Of a DNA stretch of 64,000 nucleotides, positions 63,439 to 64,000 are shown one piece after another. Source of the DNA: Actinosynnema pretiosum (GTDB taxonomy: Bacteria > Actinomycetota > Actinomycetes > Mycobacteriales > Pseudonocardiaceae); assembly GCF_024171695.1 (NCBI RefSeq), contig NZ_JAMTCF010000013.1:229353-293352 (forward strand). Direction: 5' to 3'. Under the pieces are notes generated by a model. It did not search any database. It saw only the letters and a list, made by a program, of their open reading frames with translations, and was not told the DNA's origin. The number at the start of each line of letters is the position of its first letter. The stretch's first letter is position 1. Both the position numbers and the translations under genes were made by a program.

Positions 63439-64000
63439 TCATTCCTGGAAGAAATCCTTGAAGGGGTTGAAACAGGTGTTTAAATCAGAGAACTCGTCGC
63501 TCCACGAGCTGTCCGTGTCCACGACAGCCCTGGAGATATAGCAAGCTGCGGCGATCGGGGTGAAAATCGTCGCCGCAGCCTTGCCGATGAACTTCACCGC
63601 ACCACTGACCCCCAGATAGGAAAGCGCTCCTGTGGGGTCACTGCGGTTGATCGGGTCGCCCTGGGAGTAGTTGTACGGGTTCGCCTCCTGCCCGGTCGGG
63701 TCGGTCGACCTGAACCTCGCGAACGCGCTGTCGTACACCCGGTAGCCCAGCAGGTAGTGCCCCCGCTGCAACTGGTAGGCGCCCAGGTAGCGGAATGGGT
63801 TGGCCTTGGCCGCAGCCCCGGTGGCCGTGACCGCGCCGTACGGGGCGTAGCTGTACTCGGCGGCGATCAGGCCGTTCCCGTCAACGAGGGCCAGAACGCT
63901 GCCCTGGTAGTCGGTCACCGCCCCGTGGCGCGCGCCCGAACCGTCCTTCACCCCGACCAGCAAACCATTGGTGTCACGGGTGAATCCCGAGCGCACGCCG
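63439..64000 (-). CDS. Rhs-repeat protein C-terminus with short toxin-like tip (5' part outside window)
   Basis: The visible 187 or so residues are the end of an Rhs core: DYQGSVLALVDGNGL, PFRYLGAYQLQRGHYLLGYR and YDSAFARFRSTDPTGQEANP, ending with the boundary NRSDPTG. After this boundary come about 61 residues with a hydrophobic stretch (AAATIFTPIAAACYISRAVV) and an acidic end (SSWSDEFSDLNTCFNPFKDFFQE), the position where variable toxins are found. The tip is short; it may be a small membrane-active toxin or a truncated one. The frame continues past 64000. Confidence 0.85.
   Translation of the reverse strand, partial: GVRSGFTRDTNGLLVGVKDGSGARHGAVTDYQGSVLALVDGNGLIAAEYSYAPYGAVTATGAAAKANPFRYLGAYQLQRGHYLLGYRVYDSAFARFRSTDPTGQEANPYNYSQGDPINRSDPTGALSYLGVSGAVKFIGKAAATIFTPIAAACYISRAVVDTDSSWSDEFSDLNTCFNPFKDFFQE

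Overview
This window comes from a high-GC actinomycete, most likely a member of the Pseudonocardiaceae (Actinosynnema/Saccharothrix/Lentzea type). Evidence: GC-rich codon use throughout, frequent GTG starts with GGAGG-type ribosome binding sites, GTGA/ATGA stop-start overlaps, a conservon (cvnA-D) locus, AfsR- and PucR-type regulators, an actinobacterial narGHJI operon, and a CebR-type operator before a cellulose-binding glycoside hydrolase. The genus is an inference from gene style, not from a marker gene. No rRNA, tRNA, insertion sequence, integrase or CRISPR array was seen.

Layout. 1-585 is the N-terminal part of a DddA-like deaminase toxin cut by the window edge. 656-7125 is an amine-catabolic unit: GntR regulator, short-chain dehydrogenase, aldehyde dehydrogenase, PuuD-like amidotransferase and glutamine-synthetase-like ligase on the minus strand, divergent from an ethanolamine-type permease; together they fit gamma-glutamylation of ethanolamine or a similar amine. 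7225-9548 holds a CAP-domain secreted protein, a FadB2-like dehydrogenase and a GrpB protein. 9664-12275 is a divergent pair of a tryptophan-prenyltransferase (DMATS) homologue and a flavin monooxygenase, a probable small prenyl-indole locus. 12308-16173 is the conservon. 16405-24340 contains a beta-propeller protein, an NB-ARC/TPR protein with an amyloid-like N-terminal motif, a glycosyltransferase-like protein, an AfsR-type regulator and a small predicted secreted peptide. 24420-27231 is purine catabolism (PucR, hydroxyisourate hydrolase, guanine deaminase).

27452-30183 has a small secreted protein and a DUF305/LVIVD pair. 30262-34191 is one ABC importer and 35600-39161 a second one, of the OpuC osmoprotectant type, preceded by a translationally coupled 10-residue leader ORF. 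39337-44110 is a polysaccharide locus (CebR box, glycoside hydrolase with CBM2, GH78 rhamnosidase). argG with a candidate ARG box follows, then small genes and a frameshifted repeat-type gene containing a C11A9 tract.

48591-52524 is the most unusual part: a translationally coupled three-gene operon of a NrtR-like Nudix/winged-helix protein, a nucleosidase with an internal RHIM-like (IQAA) motif, and a four-TM membrane protein starting with the same kind of motif (IQAE). I read it as a candidate nucleotide-targeting immune or cell-death system assembled by amyloid-type signalling; the NB-ARC protein at 17504 carries a related VQAG motif. 52582-60406 is nitrate uptake and respiration (narK, narGHJI). 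The right end has a flavin monooxygenase overlapping a winged-helix gene, a TerC-type transporter under a yybP-ykoY manganese riboswitch, and a truncated Rhs protein with a small membrane protein in the immunity-gene position.
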